The notes under the pieces: model-generated
The model's input: only the letters and a program-made list of their open reading frames with translations
The model's database searches: none
What the model was told of the DNA's origin: nothing
Shown here: piece by piece, positions 1 to 11,564 of the stretch
Layout: the number at the start of each line of letters is the position of its first letter
Position numbering within the stretch: position 1 is the stretch's first letter
Source: Apostichopus japonicus
Lineage: Eukaryota > Echinodermata > Holothuroidea > Aspidochirotida > Stichopodidae
Direction: 5' to 3'
Assembly (NCBI RefSeq): GCF_037975245.1
Contig: NC_092572.1
Location: 1,837,501 to 1,897,500, forward strand
DNA length: 60,000 nt
Program-made: the position numbers and the translations under genes

Positions 1-61
1 GTTACCTACCGCGTCAGTTCTAACATGCTGGAATTTATATGGTACACCAAAAGGGCCAACA

Positions 62-262
62 ATGTACCATGATGATGTAAAAGCTCATTATGATGATGAT
101 GTAAAGTCTTAAGATGTTGATGAAAAGACTTTCCACGATTGATGTAAGACCTAACATGATGTAAAATTTACGATGATGACGTAAGACCTGACAAAGATGA
201 TGTAAAATATACGAAACTTAGATATAAAATTAAGATGATGATTTAAAAATATACAATGATGA
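62..262. repeat. GATGATGTAA-rich degenerate short repeat
   Basis: Imperfect tandem copies of a 10-14 base motif around GATGATGTAA run through this stretch. The rest of the first 1.6 kb is AT-rich with no supported exon; the small ORFs there have no splice context or recognisable domain. Confidence 0.55.
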
Positions 263-1376
263 TTAAATAATGTAAATAAAAACGTTTCGTTTACTTTTAT
301 TTTGACAGCTATCCATATGATCATGTCTTTTGGATATAAACGCTGTTCATGTGAAAGCTTTATGTTAATCAGAAACGGAATATTATGATTGTTGACATAA
401 TTCATTACGAGATCCAAACAAGTTTAACACAGCTGACAGGAGTACAGTCCGGTAGCCAATCAGCAATGTTGTATGATACGAGCCACACATTATAGAATAT
501 TAACATCTTAATTGAAGGGCTCATGGTTATTAAACCGCAAAAGTGTGGTCGGATATTAGGCCAGCTTGTAGAGAACGAATGTTATATACATTACGTTTTG
601 CTTCAGATAAGTACTAGCATATTTCTCCTCTATATCCCTATTGGATACAAACGTTAAACGAACAACTGAATCTGCGACTGTTGCAGATAGATGGACTGCA
701 TACACACGAAAGCACATGCCTGCTAAACGTTGGAAATCTCCATTTCACACTGTTAAGTTCATATTTATCATAGCAAATATGATGGCCTTACATAGAATAG
801 ACTTACGAAGAAACAACTTTGAAAAGTATTAAGAAAATGAAAACCAACCTTTTGGGGATATGCAACTAGTCATCATTCATTGTTAAAAAGTCTGCGAAAT
901 CGGATTGAAACCAATCCTGTGCATGACGTACGGGGCACCGTTAGATGAACCTTTCCAACAAAATAGCCAGCTGCAATTAGGTCATTTAATTTACAGTTAA
1001 TAAATAAATGCCACATGTATCCTATGGGAGTGGCAGAGAGGCCAGTCAGTAGGTGGGGTTTCATTCTCTCATGGGAAAGAATGATGGCGTTGGGAGCGAA
1101 ACTTTGGAAAAGAGTAAACCATTTTCGGATTCCGCATCTGATTTAACATAAATCTTTCACATGCAAACAGTTGATACCAAAAAGGCTATCAGACGAAAAC
1201 CTGTCATTCTAAAAAGAGATCGTAATCAAAATCGACCGTTCAAGACATCATCGTTATAAAAGCTGTCACAATAACAATTAAGGAACCAAAGGTATTTCTT
1301 ATTTGTTTTTGGTCATTCTACTTCATACGAAATTAACTTTATCTGATTATTCACATAAACAAGAGCACTGTTTATC

Positions 1377-1382
1377 TTTATT
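1377..1382 (-). terminator. candidate poly(A) signal of NACHT gene 1
   Basis: TTTATT on the plus strand reads AATAAA on the minus strand, about 240 bases after the predicted stop codon of the Ig-NACHT gene. The position is plausible, but a hexamer is common in AT-rich DNA. Confidence 0.35.
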
Positions 1383-1618
1383 CAGACTGCAATTACTAAC
1401 ATTACCAGGAGTCTGTTAGTTCCTACAGTAATCCTAAGAATTAAGAAGAACATTTTGTTTAGTACAGCTGCTACTCAGGTTAAATTCTCTCAATACAACA
1501 AAAACGTATACTAATGATCGTCTGTGCTACATTGTATCAACAGACTAGAAACTAATAAATGTTTGCTGGAAATTAATATGTGAATTATTATAATCGTAAA
1601 TAGTCACAGAAACAAAAA

Positions 1619-1728
1619 TTACACAGCGGTGCTTTGATCTAAGGAAGTGTTTTCGTCCTGTTTACATTTTATCCACTTTCCATCTCCAAAGTGTAGGTTG
1701 TAGGCCTCCTCATCTCTTTTGCGATTGA
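1619..1728 (-). CDS. terminal exon of NACHT gene 1
   Basis: A pyrimidine-rich tract and TAG acceptor lead into an open frame that starts at phase 1. It encodes a hydrophilic tail with the stretch DEEAYNLHFGDGKWIKC and ends DQSTAV-stop. The phase matches the donor of exon 2388-2324, and that exon in turn matches the phase-2 donor of the leucine-rich exon. No domain is recognised. A phase-consistent ending supports it as real, but the link to the NACHT gene is by phase and position only. Confidence 0.5.
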
Positions 1729-4700
1729 CTACGAAATAAAAGACAACCATGTTTACATTTATAATTATCCTCTCATCATGTGCATATTAAGTTTGATGTT
1801 CCAGTCGTGACTTTATTAGCTTAAAGACCATCGGCGAATTTAAAAATGAGTTTTTCAGTAACATTTTCCCCTTTCACGGTTTACTTTGAAAAAAAGTTTC
1901 AGGCACATATGTCGTGACGGTAGTATGGATACGAGGGTGTCTGAGTATTTTGTCTTGTCTGATTTGAACCCTATCCTTGGTCTCACAAACCATCGTGATC
2001 GTGAAATGGCCTGGTCGACTAAATCAATCAGTAACAGAACAAAGCTTTAAACACCCAGATATAGACTAATCGTGCTTAACGTACGTTATTCGTCAACCGA
2101 ACTTGACATATCCTTAACCGTATCTGAAAAAAAGCGGCAAAGTACAGCTTCTATTGTAGCTGTGTTTTCATGGTAAAAAAAATATACATTTTTCTAAAAC
2201 AATTATTATGAATATTACAATTAAGTATTGGGGCTATGTATCTATGGATGTGTAAGCCTAATGATCCTTTGAGTGAATCATTTTAGACAGTACTCTGAAT
2301 GCGCTGTCTATTACGTGACTTACTAGTAAGCTTGATTTCTCCATCAGATGTCTCACGAATTGAATTCAATTGATCTTCTGGCACGACGCTGTTAATGAAA
2401 CTAGTATAAAATGAAAACAAAGATAGAGAGATCATTATCTGAAATGACTGCATTGTTCAAGTGATAAATTAACAAACTATCAATTCATATATTCAAAGTA
2501 TAACAACCAATGACTCAACCTGTTTGGCCTATATCATGTAGGAGAAATTAATGTGGCACTATTATTTTAAACTAATATTTAACTTTGTAAACGAGAAAAT
2601 AAACACATTTTGAATATATAAATTGTTGTATTCCAATTGCGACAAGAATAGATATGTGTAGAAAATTGCATTTGCAATTAGCTTCTGTGCTTCTACTGTA
2701 TTAAAAGGTTAAGTGTGAATTGCATTAATGGTTCTAAACGCACTAAAAAGGCACTCAAAATATAAAGTTGCATGTGTTCAATAAGTGAGGTATGTTAGAT
2801 AGAAATCTTTATCCAGTAGAAAGTTGTTACAGAACGGTTCTCCGGTTTTTTTATTGTGCAGTCTTTTAACGTGTTTCAGATTCTGCTTACATTTAGATCT
2901 TGAGTCCCCATTCTCCAATCTATTACATCCACAAAGGTACCGTTGGCTATCAAGTACCGATATAGATAATAATTCTATATTACTTTGAATATGCGAGTGA
3001 ATGCTCGTTGTGGACCAGATCTCCATTGATGATCATCGGTACAGTACCAGCTAAATTGTGAAGGATATTTTGGGACATCGTTTATCCTGTAATTATATTA
3101 TAAGACTAGTACAGTATGAAAAAGACATCGTTTAAACAAACTTATAGCCCGGTTACACGTCCAACCCTAAGCTTTCAGGAATGTTAACATTTCTTCATAA
3201 ATTGCTTACATTTATACTTGATCACTTACTTTATTGTTAACGTTTGAGTTAAAAATCTACTGATTAGACTAATGAACTGTTGATCTTCTAGACGAACATT
3301 CTGGAACGTCAGCTCCTTCTCCACGTTTGGTAACTTACAGCTATCCAATGACGGTGGATAACCATCACGGAATGTCAATGTACTGACCGTAATCTGCTTT
3401 AAAATCAATAGCAATATTGTTAAAAAATGTTACTTTGACAAGTTAATTTCGTTCAAACGACCGTAGCGTTCTCCTACGTAAAGCTGATATGTTTATGACT
3501 TTACCAGAATATAAAATGTACTCTGCGTTATTGTTCTATACCGTGGCAATATGCAGATTGGAGTAGTATTATAAACTCTATTCAACCAGTCGTCCATATA
3601 TTCTGAGTTGTCGCTGTCTCTTTATTCGGGGGTCATGAATACCTATAGTGCGAACCATTCCGAAGTTATCTCTATTTCAGTATGTACAATGTGATATTTG
3701 AATCTAATCTGTGCTTGAAATTACGCTGATAAATTGGAATTTTAGTATATTTTGCAACAGACTTTCCTTATTCTGGACTTGTATTACTATGTATTGAATT
3801 TTGCGATAGTAGCTGTCTAGATAATTCTCTTTCCGCTTACTGAACAATACAAAATATCAAGATGGATATACTTACGTTTGCTCCCATGTACCTGGTACAA
3901 AAATCTTTTACTAAGCTCATATTCTCTTCATCGTTTACATTCGTAAACAACAGGTCCTTTCCTTCAAAAATGTTTCGTATTTGTTTACTTTTCTCTTGAT
4001 CCTTACAATATTCAAATAATGTCCATAAGAGTTGAAAATGCTTAGTTTGACTCAAGTGTATCTTATAATTATCAATATGTAAAAGAAATTTCATGAAACT
4101 CGTTAAGTCTGTCTGTGTTAGCAACACATTTCGGTATTTCGGTATCAAATAATTTGATGCGAATGCACGAAACACCAGTGGACTTTGTGCAATAATTTTA
4201 TACTCCTTAAAATATTCACAATGATTCTTCCAAAACAATTCAATGGATTCTGGTGAGCTTGAATCTTTAGGAAGCAGAGGGATCACTTCACTGTTATGAT
4301 TAGTTTCTTTGAATTCATTGTCGCGAAACTTAACCATTTTCTGCAAAATATGTTTTCTTTGTTCCTCGCTGAAACCATTCAATACAACTTTCTTATACCG
4401 TCTTCCTAACTTGTTGGTATCTAGTTGACGACACGTTATCCAGACTTTTAACTTATGAAAGTTTTTAAAATTATTTAGCATGTTATTGTCTGCAGATAAA
4501 CTGTTAGTTTTGCTTTGTTTGTCACTTTCGGAGCCTTTTTCTAAATCCTTGATAGCGTTGGATTCTAAAGTCAAGTTAGAAAGTCCATCCAGAAGCAATA
4601 GACACTCACGCCTTTGCAAAATACTAGAAAGAGACTCAACTGATTGGAACTGTCCATCCATAGATTTCACGACCTCTTCTAAAATACAGGCTTTCTTACA

Positions 4701-7678
4701 GAAAGGTTTCAGTTTGATATATATCACGATTGCATTCTGTAGAATTTCCCCTTTGGCCCACAGTCTTGCCACGCTCTGAAATAAATACGTCTTGCCATAT
4801 CCTACTTTACTGGTAAATATTACACAATCACTGTTGTTGAAGAATGATTCCTTAAGTATATCGTCACTGGTAGCACTGTATGCATCCTCCTCGGAAGTCC
4901 TAATCACGCAATCACACGTCGCGTAAGTGGATTCAGCACCAGCATTGAATTTCTTCAGATAACATTTAATCAATTCGTCCTTCAATGGATCTGTGCAAAG
5001 TAAGAAAAACCAGCAGTGATTACGAATTTATTATGAAAGCTGCTTCAATCATTTTTTTATGGAACTTGTAAGACAATATAATGTGCCATATTTGCATCAA
5101 ATGTTGTTGTTGGTGATAAAACTGCTTTCTAAATTTTAGTTATACTATTGGAGCAATGGAACTTCCTACTCGACATGCGATTTTAACCCGAGTTGTTTGG
5201 CGATACGTACTTTTTTATGTTATTGTTGTTGTTTACCATTACTTGAAGCATACAGAAACATTAAGTTTACAACGTCATTCGTCAAATTGATATATCTGAC
5301 AGAAATCTTCATGTCATGCGACAGACATGTACATCAGTTCTATAGTCATTATTAAACGTATTTTGGGCATTTTGTAGTAGATATCTTTACAACAAACTAC
5401 GTTCCGTTACCTTTCCGTTTGCGAGATGTTGTGTAACTTCTAGTGAGGCAAATATATATGACAATACAGATAATCACCCATGATGAAAATGCATGGTATG
5501 ATATCGAGTTTGAAGCATCCGTTCTTCGGAACATTCGACGGTTTCTCGGTAGACATGGCATGACACCTTTCTAATTGAAAGAACAAATAAAAAAATATAT
5601 TTATATAATGTTTTAAACATATTCAACAACTTATCTGACACTATTAATCCATGTATGTTCTTAGTCACCTCACAGGCATTTGGAAACATAATTTAAGGAA
5701 TCAGGTAGGTTAATGACAGTTCTTCTTTGACAAGGTTGTTCATTAAACTCTCATCCATTGTATAATGTTTACCCCAAAGAATAAAACTTAGTGATCTTCT
5801 CTTTGAGCTTTTATAGGCATTTTAATCTTTGCTGCGTTGTTACAATTCTACCATCATGCGCTTGCTTAACATAATTACTAAGAACCTTAGGAAACTGATG
5901 TGGATATTTCAGTAAGTCATAAGTGTTTTAAAAGCTCATTTTAACACTAACTTACGTTAACCATTTCCGAGTTTACGTACACGAATTTTAAGAGGGAAGT
6001 TGTCACAGACATAACTTGCAATGCATATTTTCACAACCAGGGCAAACTGTGAACTATTCTTAAACATGAGGAAAGCTATGAAACATGTGTATCTGTGAGT
6101 GGAGATGAGCGTAACTTTTCGTAGAGATCTTTCCATACAATTTGATTAATTCCATTGTTTAAACAGGAAGGGGTCTACTAAAACGTAATAATGCATTCGT
6201 TGATATTTTTAATTACTAACAATAGAAACATTCTAATTGCTTCTTTCAGCCTCAATGAAAGCATACCTGAATTTACTTCAACTTTTGAAGTTGATGTCAG
6301 ATTCAAGAGCCACCCGTTGCTGTAAATATAGCAATTGAAAACTGCTGTTTCTCCACATGGCATTTTGTAGACGATCATAGTCGACACAGTCCATGTACCT
6401 CTGGTATGATTCGTTAGTTCAGAATGCGACTCGTTGTTTGTAACATTAGCGACTCCTTCATAAGTCCAGTACAAGACAGGTTGTGGACGAACTCCTTCAA
6501 TAAAACAAGTCAAGTTGGCAGACTCGTTCTCCGGCTGTATCACTTCACATTTACCACACTCGGCACAAGCTTGGATGTAAGGACAAAGCTGTGCCGGTGT
6601 ATCTTGAGAAATAGGAAGAAACTAAATTTAGTATATTCGTTTACTTACAAGTTTGTTATTGTTTCAGTAAAACCGCCGTTTGTTCCATCTATAACTTTCA
6701 TTTATTCAAATTATTCTATGAGCAAAGATGGAATAGTCCTCTTAAAATAGACAAGTTCAATGTTGTTTCTTTTATTTTACTATTTTATACCTAAAATAAA
6801 AAAAAAATTGCATCAAGAAAGTATCTCTTTACTTGACGCTCTTCTCTTTGAGGTTACTGTTGTTAACGATACCGTGATTGACAACACTACCCTAGCCTAA
6901 TCTATGCTACCTCAGTACGAATAACATTGTAAGATGTGCAAGCGTCTGTTGTTCAAACATACAGCTAGTATATAGGCCAATAACATAATGATTCTTTCGA
7001 TACTGTACTATGATAAATCGTACTTGTAATGATCACTGATATATCCCGTGTCCAGACAGAGTCGTTGGTAAAGAACGCAACAAATGTATAGGTAGCTTCA
7101 TGCTCCAGCTGTGCATTCTTTATCGTCATGTCACCAGTTGGAGTAATATCATAATGTCCATCGTTGTACCTAGAACCGCCCACTTTACCGTTTACCAATT
7201 TAAGAATTGGATCGGTCTCTGTTGTTGAGCCCATATACCAATAGTATTGGTTGATTTCAGCATGAGCATCACATCGTATCTTGTTAGTACCCATTATTTC
7301 GATAAATTGACTCGAGGGACATGTATCGGAAAACCCTGTAGTGAAGAAAATAATCTTTATAATATTTGTTTTTGGGGGGTCTGCCGGTAACTGTGAAATG
7401 CGGAGTAACAATACGTTATCAACAATTTCATGTAGCTTTTTTTTGTTTCTCTTCAAGACGTTGGCGAATAATAGTACATATTTCTATATTCCAAAGGGGC
7501 TGTGTCTACAAACAAATACTGTCAAGTAATATGGCCTTATAAAGGTGCATAGCCTCTACTAAAGAATGAATATGATTTATAAACATTATAAACACAGAAA
7601 GATACCTCCGACAAGGACGCTGGACAAAATTACCATGACCCAAAGCATATTCATCTTGTTAGAATTCATACACAACAT
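1619..7678 (-). CDS. Ig-Ig-NACHT receptor-like protein (NACHT gene 1), 7-exon model
   Basis: Predicted surface-routed NACHT ATPase, probably an innate immune sensor. Exons on the minus strand: 7678-7606, 7335-7024, 6602-6267, 4990-3876, 3393-3230, 2388-2324 and 1728-1619. All have GT-AG borders and matching phases, and they sum to 2175 nt (724 residues plus stop). Order: signal peptide (1-24), Ig V-like domain (about 25-128), a cysteine-rich link and second Ig domain (129-240), NACHT (about 241-612), a leucine-rich segment (613-666) and a charged tail ending in DQSTAV. An acceptor lies just before the ATG, so a 5' UTR exon is likely. No transmembrane exon could be found between Ig2 and NACHT, although the paralogue at 13.6-18.4 kb has one at the matching place; the phases (1-1) would allow one. 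Without it the product would be secreted, which is odd for a NACHT protein. The exons and domains are seen; the immune role is inferred. Confidence 0.72.
2324..2388 (-). CDS. small penultimate exon of NACHT gene 1
   Basis: A 65-nt open segment between a TTTCATTAACAG acceptor and a CTA|GTAAGT donor, open only in the phase-2 start frame. It encodes roughly VVPEDQLNSIRETSDGEIK. Its entry phase fits the exon at 3230-3393 and its exit phase fits the exon at 1619-1728. No domain is recognised. Confidence 0.45.
3230..3393 (-). CDS. leucine-rich exon after NACHT (gene 1)
   Basis: A phase 0 to 2 exon bounded by AAAGCAG and AAA|GTAAGT. It contains the patterns STLTFRDGYPPSLD and VEKELTFQNVRL, which resemble weak leucine-rich repeat strands as found after NACHT domains in NLR proteins. 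The paralogous exon at 13562-13735 aligns ([10 protein letters not shown] and later [10 protein letters not shown]), which supports both exons as real coding sequence. Confidence 0.65.
3876..4990 (-). CDS. NACHT ATPase exon (gene 1)
   Basis: A single 1115-nt exon holds the NTPase core. After a conserved TCDCVI segment, the Walker A is SKVGYGKT (the glycine loop lacks the usual first G/A), about protein residues 301-308, followed by LARL-like helix residues and WAKG. Walker B is CLLLLDGLSNL: the DG is kept, but the acidic pair expected in DGxDE is replaced by SN. The sensor-like strand reads KVWITCR. The exon starts after a TTTGCACAG acceptor and ends in phase 0 at AAC|GTAAGT. NACHT domains are STAND ATPases that oligomerise on activation. 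The altered Walker B suggests weak or absent hydrolysis. Confidence 0.88.
5478..5570 (-). CDS. possible 93-nt linker exon of NACHT gene 1
   Basis: A candidate phase 1-1 exon between TTCTTTCAATTAG and ATGG|GTGATT, lying where the paralogue has its transmembrane exon. The peptide is polar with a short hydrophobic end (LDIIPCIFIMG), too short for a normal membrane helix. It may be a real linker, a decayed membrane exon or chance, and it is not included in the main model. Confidence 0.2.
6267..6602 (-). CDS. second Ig domain exon with cysteine-rich link (NACHT gene 1)
   Basis: A 336-nt phase 1-1 exon, the classic form for a shuffled Ig domain. It opens with a cysteine-rich link (LCPYIQACAECGKCEV), then a complete Ig pattern: LTCFIEG for strand B, VLYWTYEG for strand C, and TAVFNCYIY for strand F. 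Several N-x-S/T glycosylation sites (for example NVTN, NHTR and NLTS) fit an extracellular location. The exon joins in frame to the exons on either side. Confidence 0.85.
7024..7335 (-). CDS. first Ig V-like domain exon (NACHT gene 1)
   Basis: A 312-nt phase 1-1 exon. Strand B cysteine (NKIRCDAH), strand C tryptophan (YYWYMG) and the strand E/F region (DMTIKNAQLEHEATYTF) are present. The strand F cysteine is missing: Y-x-C reads YTF, so the normal intradomain disulfide cannot form. An extra cysteine near the start (DTCPSS) might compensate. It follows the signal peptide exon directly. Confidence 0.82.
7606..7678 (-). CDS. signal peptide exon of NACHT gene 1
   Basis: An acceptor (CTTTTGCAG) is followed by ATG and 24 codons with a hydrophobic core (MLWVMVILSSVLVGG), ending in phase 1 at GGAG|GTATCT. 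The phase matches the first Ig exon. Another ATG sits three codons later. The acceptor before the ATG implies an upstream noncoding exon. Confidence 0.78.
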
Positions 7679-8048
7679 TTCTGCAAAAGACAAAATATAC
7701 AAACATAATAGATTATAAAAAGTGTATCGCAATATGTGCAAAAATATTTCCACGCAACATTAAACTTACTCGCAACATATATACATATATCATATATATC
7801 ATAAGACATTGCGTTATTACGCTTATTTTCATAGAACCTCTCCCTACATTTGCTACTTCCATAAATAATATCTGCTACGGCAATTATTAAGACAATGGAT
7901 ATTGTACCTAATATATGATGGTAGAATTAATCTAAATTTGAATTCTGATATATAACATACCAGTAATGAAACTTTTTTTAGGATGATGTTTGTTGATTGT
8001 CTCTCGTGATAGCAAATGCACAGGTGCTCAAAAGCATGACGTGTAGAA

Positions 8049-8655
8049 CAGAGACGTAGCCAGGGGAGCAGGGGGAGCAACTGCCCCCACCCTCCTCTAA
8101 GTGTCGAAAAAAATGTTAAGAACGTTTTTTTTTTCTTTTGGCATGGTATTTTGTCAGTGCTCTTTTGATCTTGAATACTCGTCAGCTCCGTTAACTCGAT
8201 TATATTCGTAGTAACATTCAGGCCTGTTGATTCAGCTACTTGGTTTGCAAGCGTGCGTGACACGAACTTCCTATTAATAATTATTGCATCGCTCAAAGTT
8301 TTTATTGTCCATCAGTAAGGTTCGTGAAATGTATTAAAGTCCAGACATTGGACAATGAACAAGACTCATCCAACTGGAAAATTGTGAAACAGCACTATGT
8401 TTGTCATTCTTATATCATGTGTAAAAGAACATATAAAAGAACAATTCCAACCAGAAATAAAATCTTCTGATAATATGATATCATATAATTATGATGGAAC
8501 TGGCAAAACACGGCACCAAATCGCATCTAAGGACATTAAATTGTTCAAAACTTGCTCAAACAGAGGGGGACACCCCCTCCCCTTCGAAGCCTCCCCATAT
8601 CAATCGCAACATGTGAGCCCCCCCCCCCCCTTGCAAATTCCTGGCTCCGTCGCTG
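8049..8655. mobile_element. hAT-like non-autonomous element (607 bp)
   Basis: Terminal inverted repeats CAGAGACGTAGCCAGG and, on the other strand, CAGCGACGGAGCCAGG flank a segment rich in G or C runs. The flanks are GTGTAGAA and GTATAGAA, an 8-bp target duplication with one mismatch. CAG termini with 8-bp duplications are typical of hAT transposons. No transposase ORF is present. Confidence 0.7.
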
Positions 8656-8663
8656 GTATAGAA

Positions 8664-11560
8664 AACATTCACTGATACATTAGACCAAAATAGAGCAAAT
8701 GTCCACTTCCGTACAATTATATGGGAAAGGAGATCACCGAAAACAGAAGATACAAGAAACTACTAGCAAACTAAGAGGGAAGACAAAATGTTAGCAAACT
8801 ACATATCTACTACAACAATGGCTTAAGAGATTAATAGCTGTAGAGAAAATCTATAAAGCTTATAACAATGGGAGGTAATCAGTAATGGAGGTGAAAAATA
8901 TGGACATGGGATTAGACAGGAATTTGTAAGAAAATGGTGCCAAAGCGTTGAGTCCACAAGCTGTCTTTGCCGAAGCGAACTGTATCGCGGGATACATAGA
9001 ATTCAATGCCTTTCAGAATCACATCCGAAATAGTGTGGTTATAAGAATTGCGAGATGTCTTCAAATTGTTGACTAGGCATCTGTTGTCATTGCAACGGTT
9101 CTTGAGAGTAGTCGATAATCAGTTACAGTAAGTTAGAGGGATCTAGGTACTGTACCTGACTTAGATAGACTGATAGAAAGCGACGAAGCTTGTCGTGTAT
9201 TTGCTACTTTTTGTCCCTACAAGTCATTGTAAAATATAATTTCTCTAATAGCGCTTTAGATCCTATAAACAGTTATACAAATGTTGTAATTTATGAAAGT
9301 CAGGTCTAAACTGGTTATTACTTCTTGTCCGGCACGAGCCAACATACGTTATTGACACAGGGCCCCGCGGCCCTATCCTTTTGTTACCTCTTGTCAAACC
9401 TGTTATAACTTGTTACAAAGAAACGGCTGATTTAACATGCATACTCTCAACTGTTCTCGATAAATTGGCGTACAACTGATGAATATTATTTTAGGTTTCA
9501 TACGGACCTCCGTTTTAGCAATAGTGTACCTGAATTATGCAAGATATACGTTTTCTGTGAAATACTTTTGTGTCAGATTCAAATCCAATGCTCTTCGAAC
9601 AGCGACCCAGTGTTGTAGTGCATCGCAATCAGCGTAATTGTTAGAACCTTGAAGTGCCTGTATGATTCCAAGCAAAAATAGGGTTTGATTTCTATTTGCT
9701 GCAATGAAATATTCTCAGGTGGTATACTTTTTAACTCTCTTCACATTCTTAAAATACAATCTAATACAATTATATTTGATGAACGTATTGCAAGGCGATT
9801 TTGTATTCAATATTCCAACAATCATTTAAAGTGCTTTTTCTTATAGGCAAAATGTAAACGTTTTCCATTTCAGAGTATAGTTTGCGATTAAGTGATCCTC
9901 ACGTAAAATTTCAGTCAGTCAGACAGTCGCATGAATACTTACAAATTGTAACCTCTTAGTTTTAATCGTTATCGTTAACGTAACCTTAGTTAACATTAAA
10001 ATAATATCCAACATGGCCTGTTTAGTTCTGATTCAAAGGACTTTGCGTAATTTGGCGAAACTTTGGCGTAACCTCATCACACCAACAATTCCCTAGGTGT
10101 ATTATGCAAAGATTCGTGTTATTGCAGCAGTGAATGTAGATATCTGTTTGGTACTTGTCTGTATGTCACATACTTGTAAACAGAGTATGACAATGCCATA
10201 TGGACAATATGTTATTAGGAGCGACTACCAGCAGATTGCAAAGTTCAAGTGGATTGATAAACATCTGTTTCGCCTTATAGCTAAACAGGATTGCAAGTGC
10301 AGGTCAAAACAATAACCCAGGAATAATCTAGATTTTACCCCGAGTCATCAATGCCAGCATGAAGGAACTATCATTTCTTGCAAGATGTACTGATGGCACT
10401 AGATTACGTATTAATAATTCTATGCACACAAATAGGTAAAATACTGCATGGACTCTCCATCTCGCGCTTGTTCTTAAAAATAAAAATCTCTTATAGAGCG
10501 TTTTCATACACTGCACGCGTTTTTGTTAAAACTTGGCCGATCGCTCCTGATAGAAATATAAATGTTGACTAGAACGTTCACACGTTAAGTTCTGTCAAAG
10601 TGGTTAGTATGATGTGTGAGGATAAAACTCAATCTTAGGTCATCATTAGGTCTTCGTTAAAGGTGTTTAGAGATGAGAGAGGGTACCGTGGATTTACCTC
10701 TTTCTGCTTTATGTTTTGGTTACTAATCCTGAAGATCCCAAATACATATTACGTCACGTTGTCGAAGTACTATACAATTCGTGAAAACATGGGAGCAAAG
10801 TGATATGATATTGGAAGAAATTCTGCAGTATTCCTGCATATAGAGACATCAGCTTATACAGTGTAAATAATAGTTTTCCTATGAAAGAAAATTATGCCAC
10901 TCTGTAATGACGTTTACTGTAATGATGATATTTTAACTGTTGTTATGTGTGATGTTATAAATGCGTTATCCAGTAATAACGTTACAATTAACCATTCTGT
11001 GACATTGAATATGTGGCACAGAGTGACATAGGTTAGACACTTTTAAGGTGTTGTAGTCGATGCCTTTGAACATGTTGTTGATGATTTTGTTTTACCCTAG
11101 TACACATGTCCTAGTAAGAAAACTTTTTTATAGCATTTCCAAACAAGACGAAATAAGAAGTGAAATGCATAATGTAATGACACTTCTGTGAAAGAAACTA
11201 ACACAAGGTTGTCAATTCCACTTCCAGGCAAACATCAACTCGAAGATCTGCTTCACATTAAAACTAAGAAACGTAAAAGATACGAATACAATCGAATATT
11301 TGTTAGTATAGCGTAAACGGAAGCAACTTATACGAAGAAAATCTGTCTAGCTCTGTGTTCAGTTAATTCAAGTATAATATTGAGTGGAGTCAAATGTAGG
11401 GTAAGGGAGGGAGGGGGGTACCTAAAGCTCTCTTCGGCTGATTGATCCAGATCCAGATACAAATGAAGTATTTCATAAAGGGGGAACTGTACTTCGGTCA
11501 TTGTAGTCGACTCCTATGTAGATGTGTTTCGAGTACACTCTTAGAATAAATAACATTTAA
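8664..11560. other. no gene seen
   Basis: About 2.9 kb of AT-rich DNA. Short ORFs at 10.1-10.6 kb overlap on both strands, have no splice context and show no domain. I see no exon, RNA gene or clear repeat. Confidence 0.5.
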
Positions 11561-11564
11561 ACGA

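Noticed and set aside
2778-3026. 82-codon minus-strand ORF between C-terminal exons of the Ig-NACHT gene
   Set aside because: No matching phase is needed there (exon 3230 joins 2388 directly) and no convincing acceptor or domain was found; an alternative exon is not excluded.
5940-6120. Semi-hydrophobic minus-strand frame (FALVVKICIASYVC) considered as the missing TM exon
   Set aside because: Contains a lysine in the middle, and its best acceptor is in phase 2, which does not fit the phase-1 donor of Ig2.
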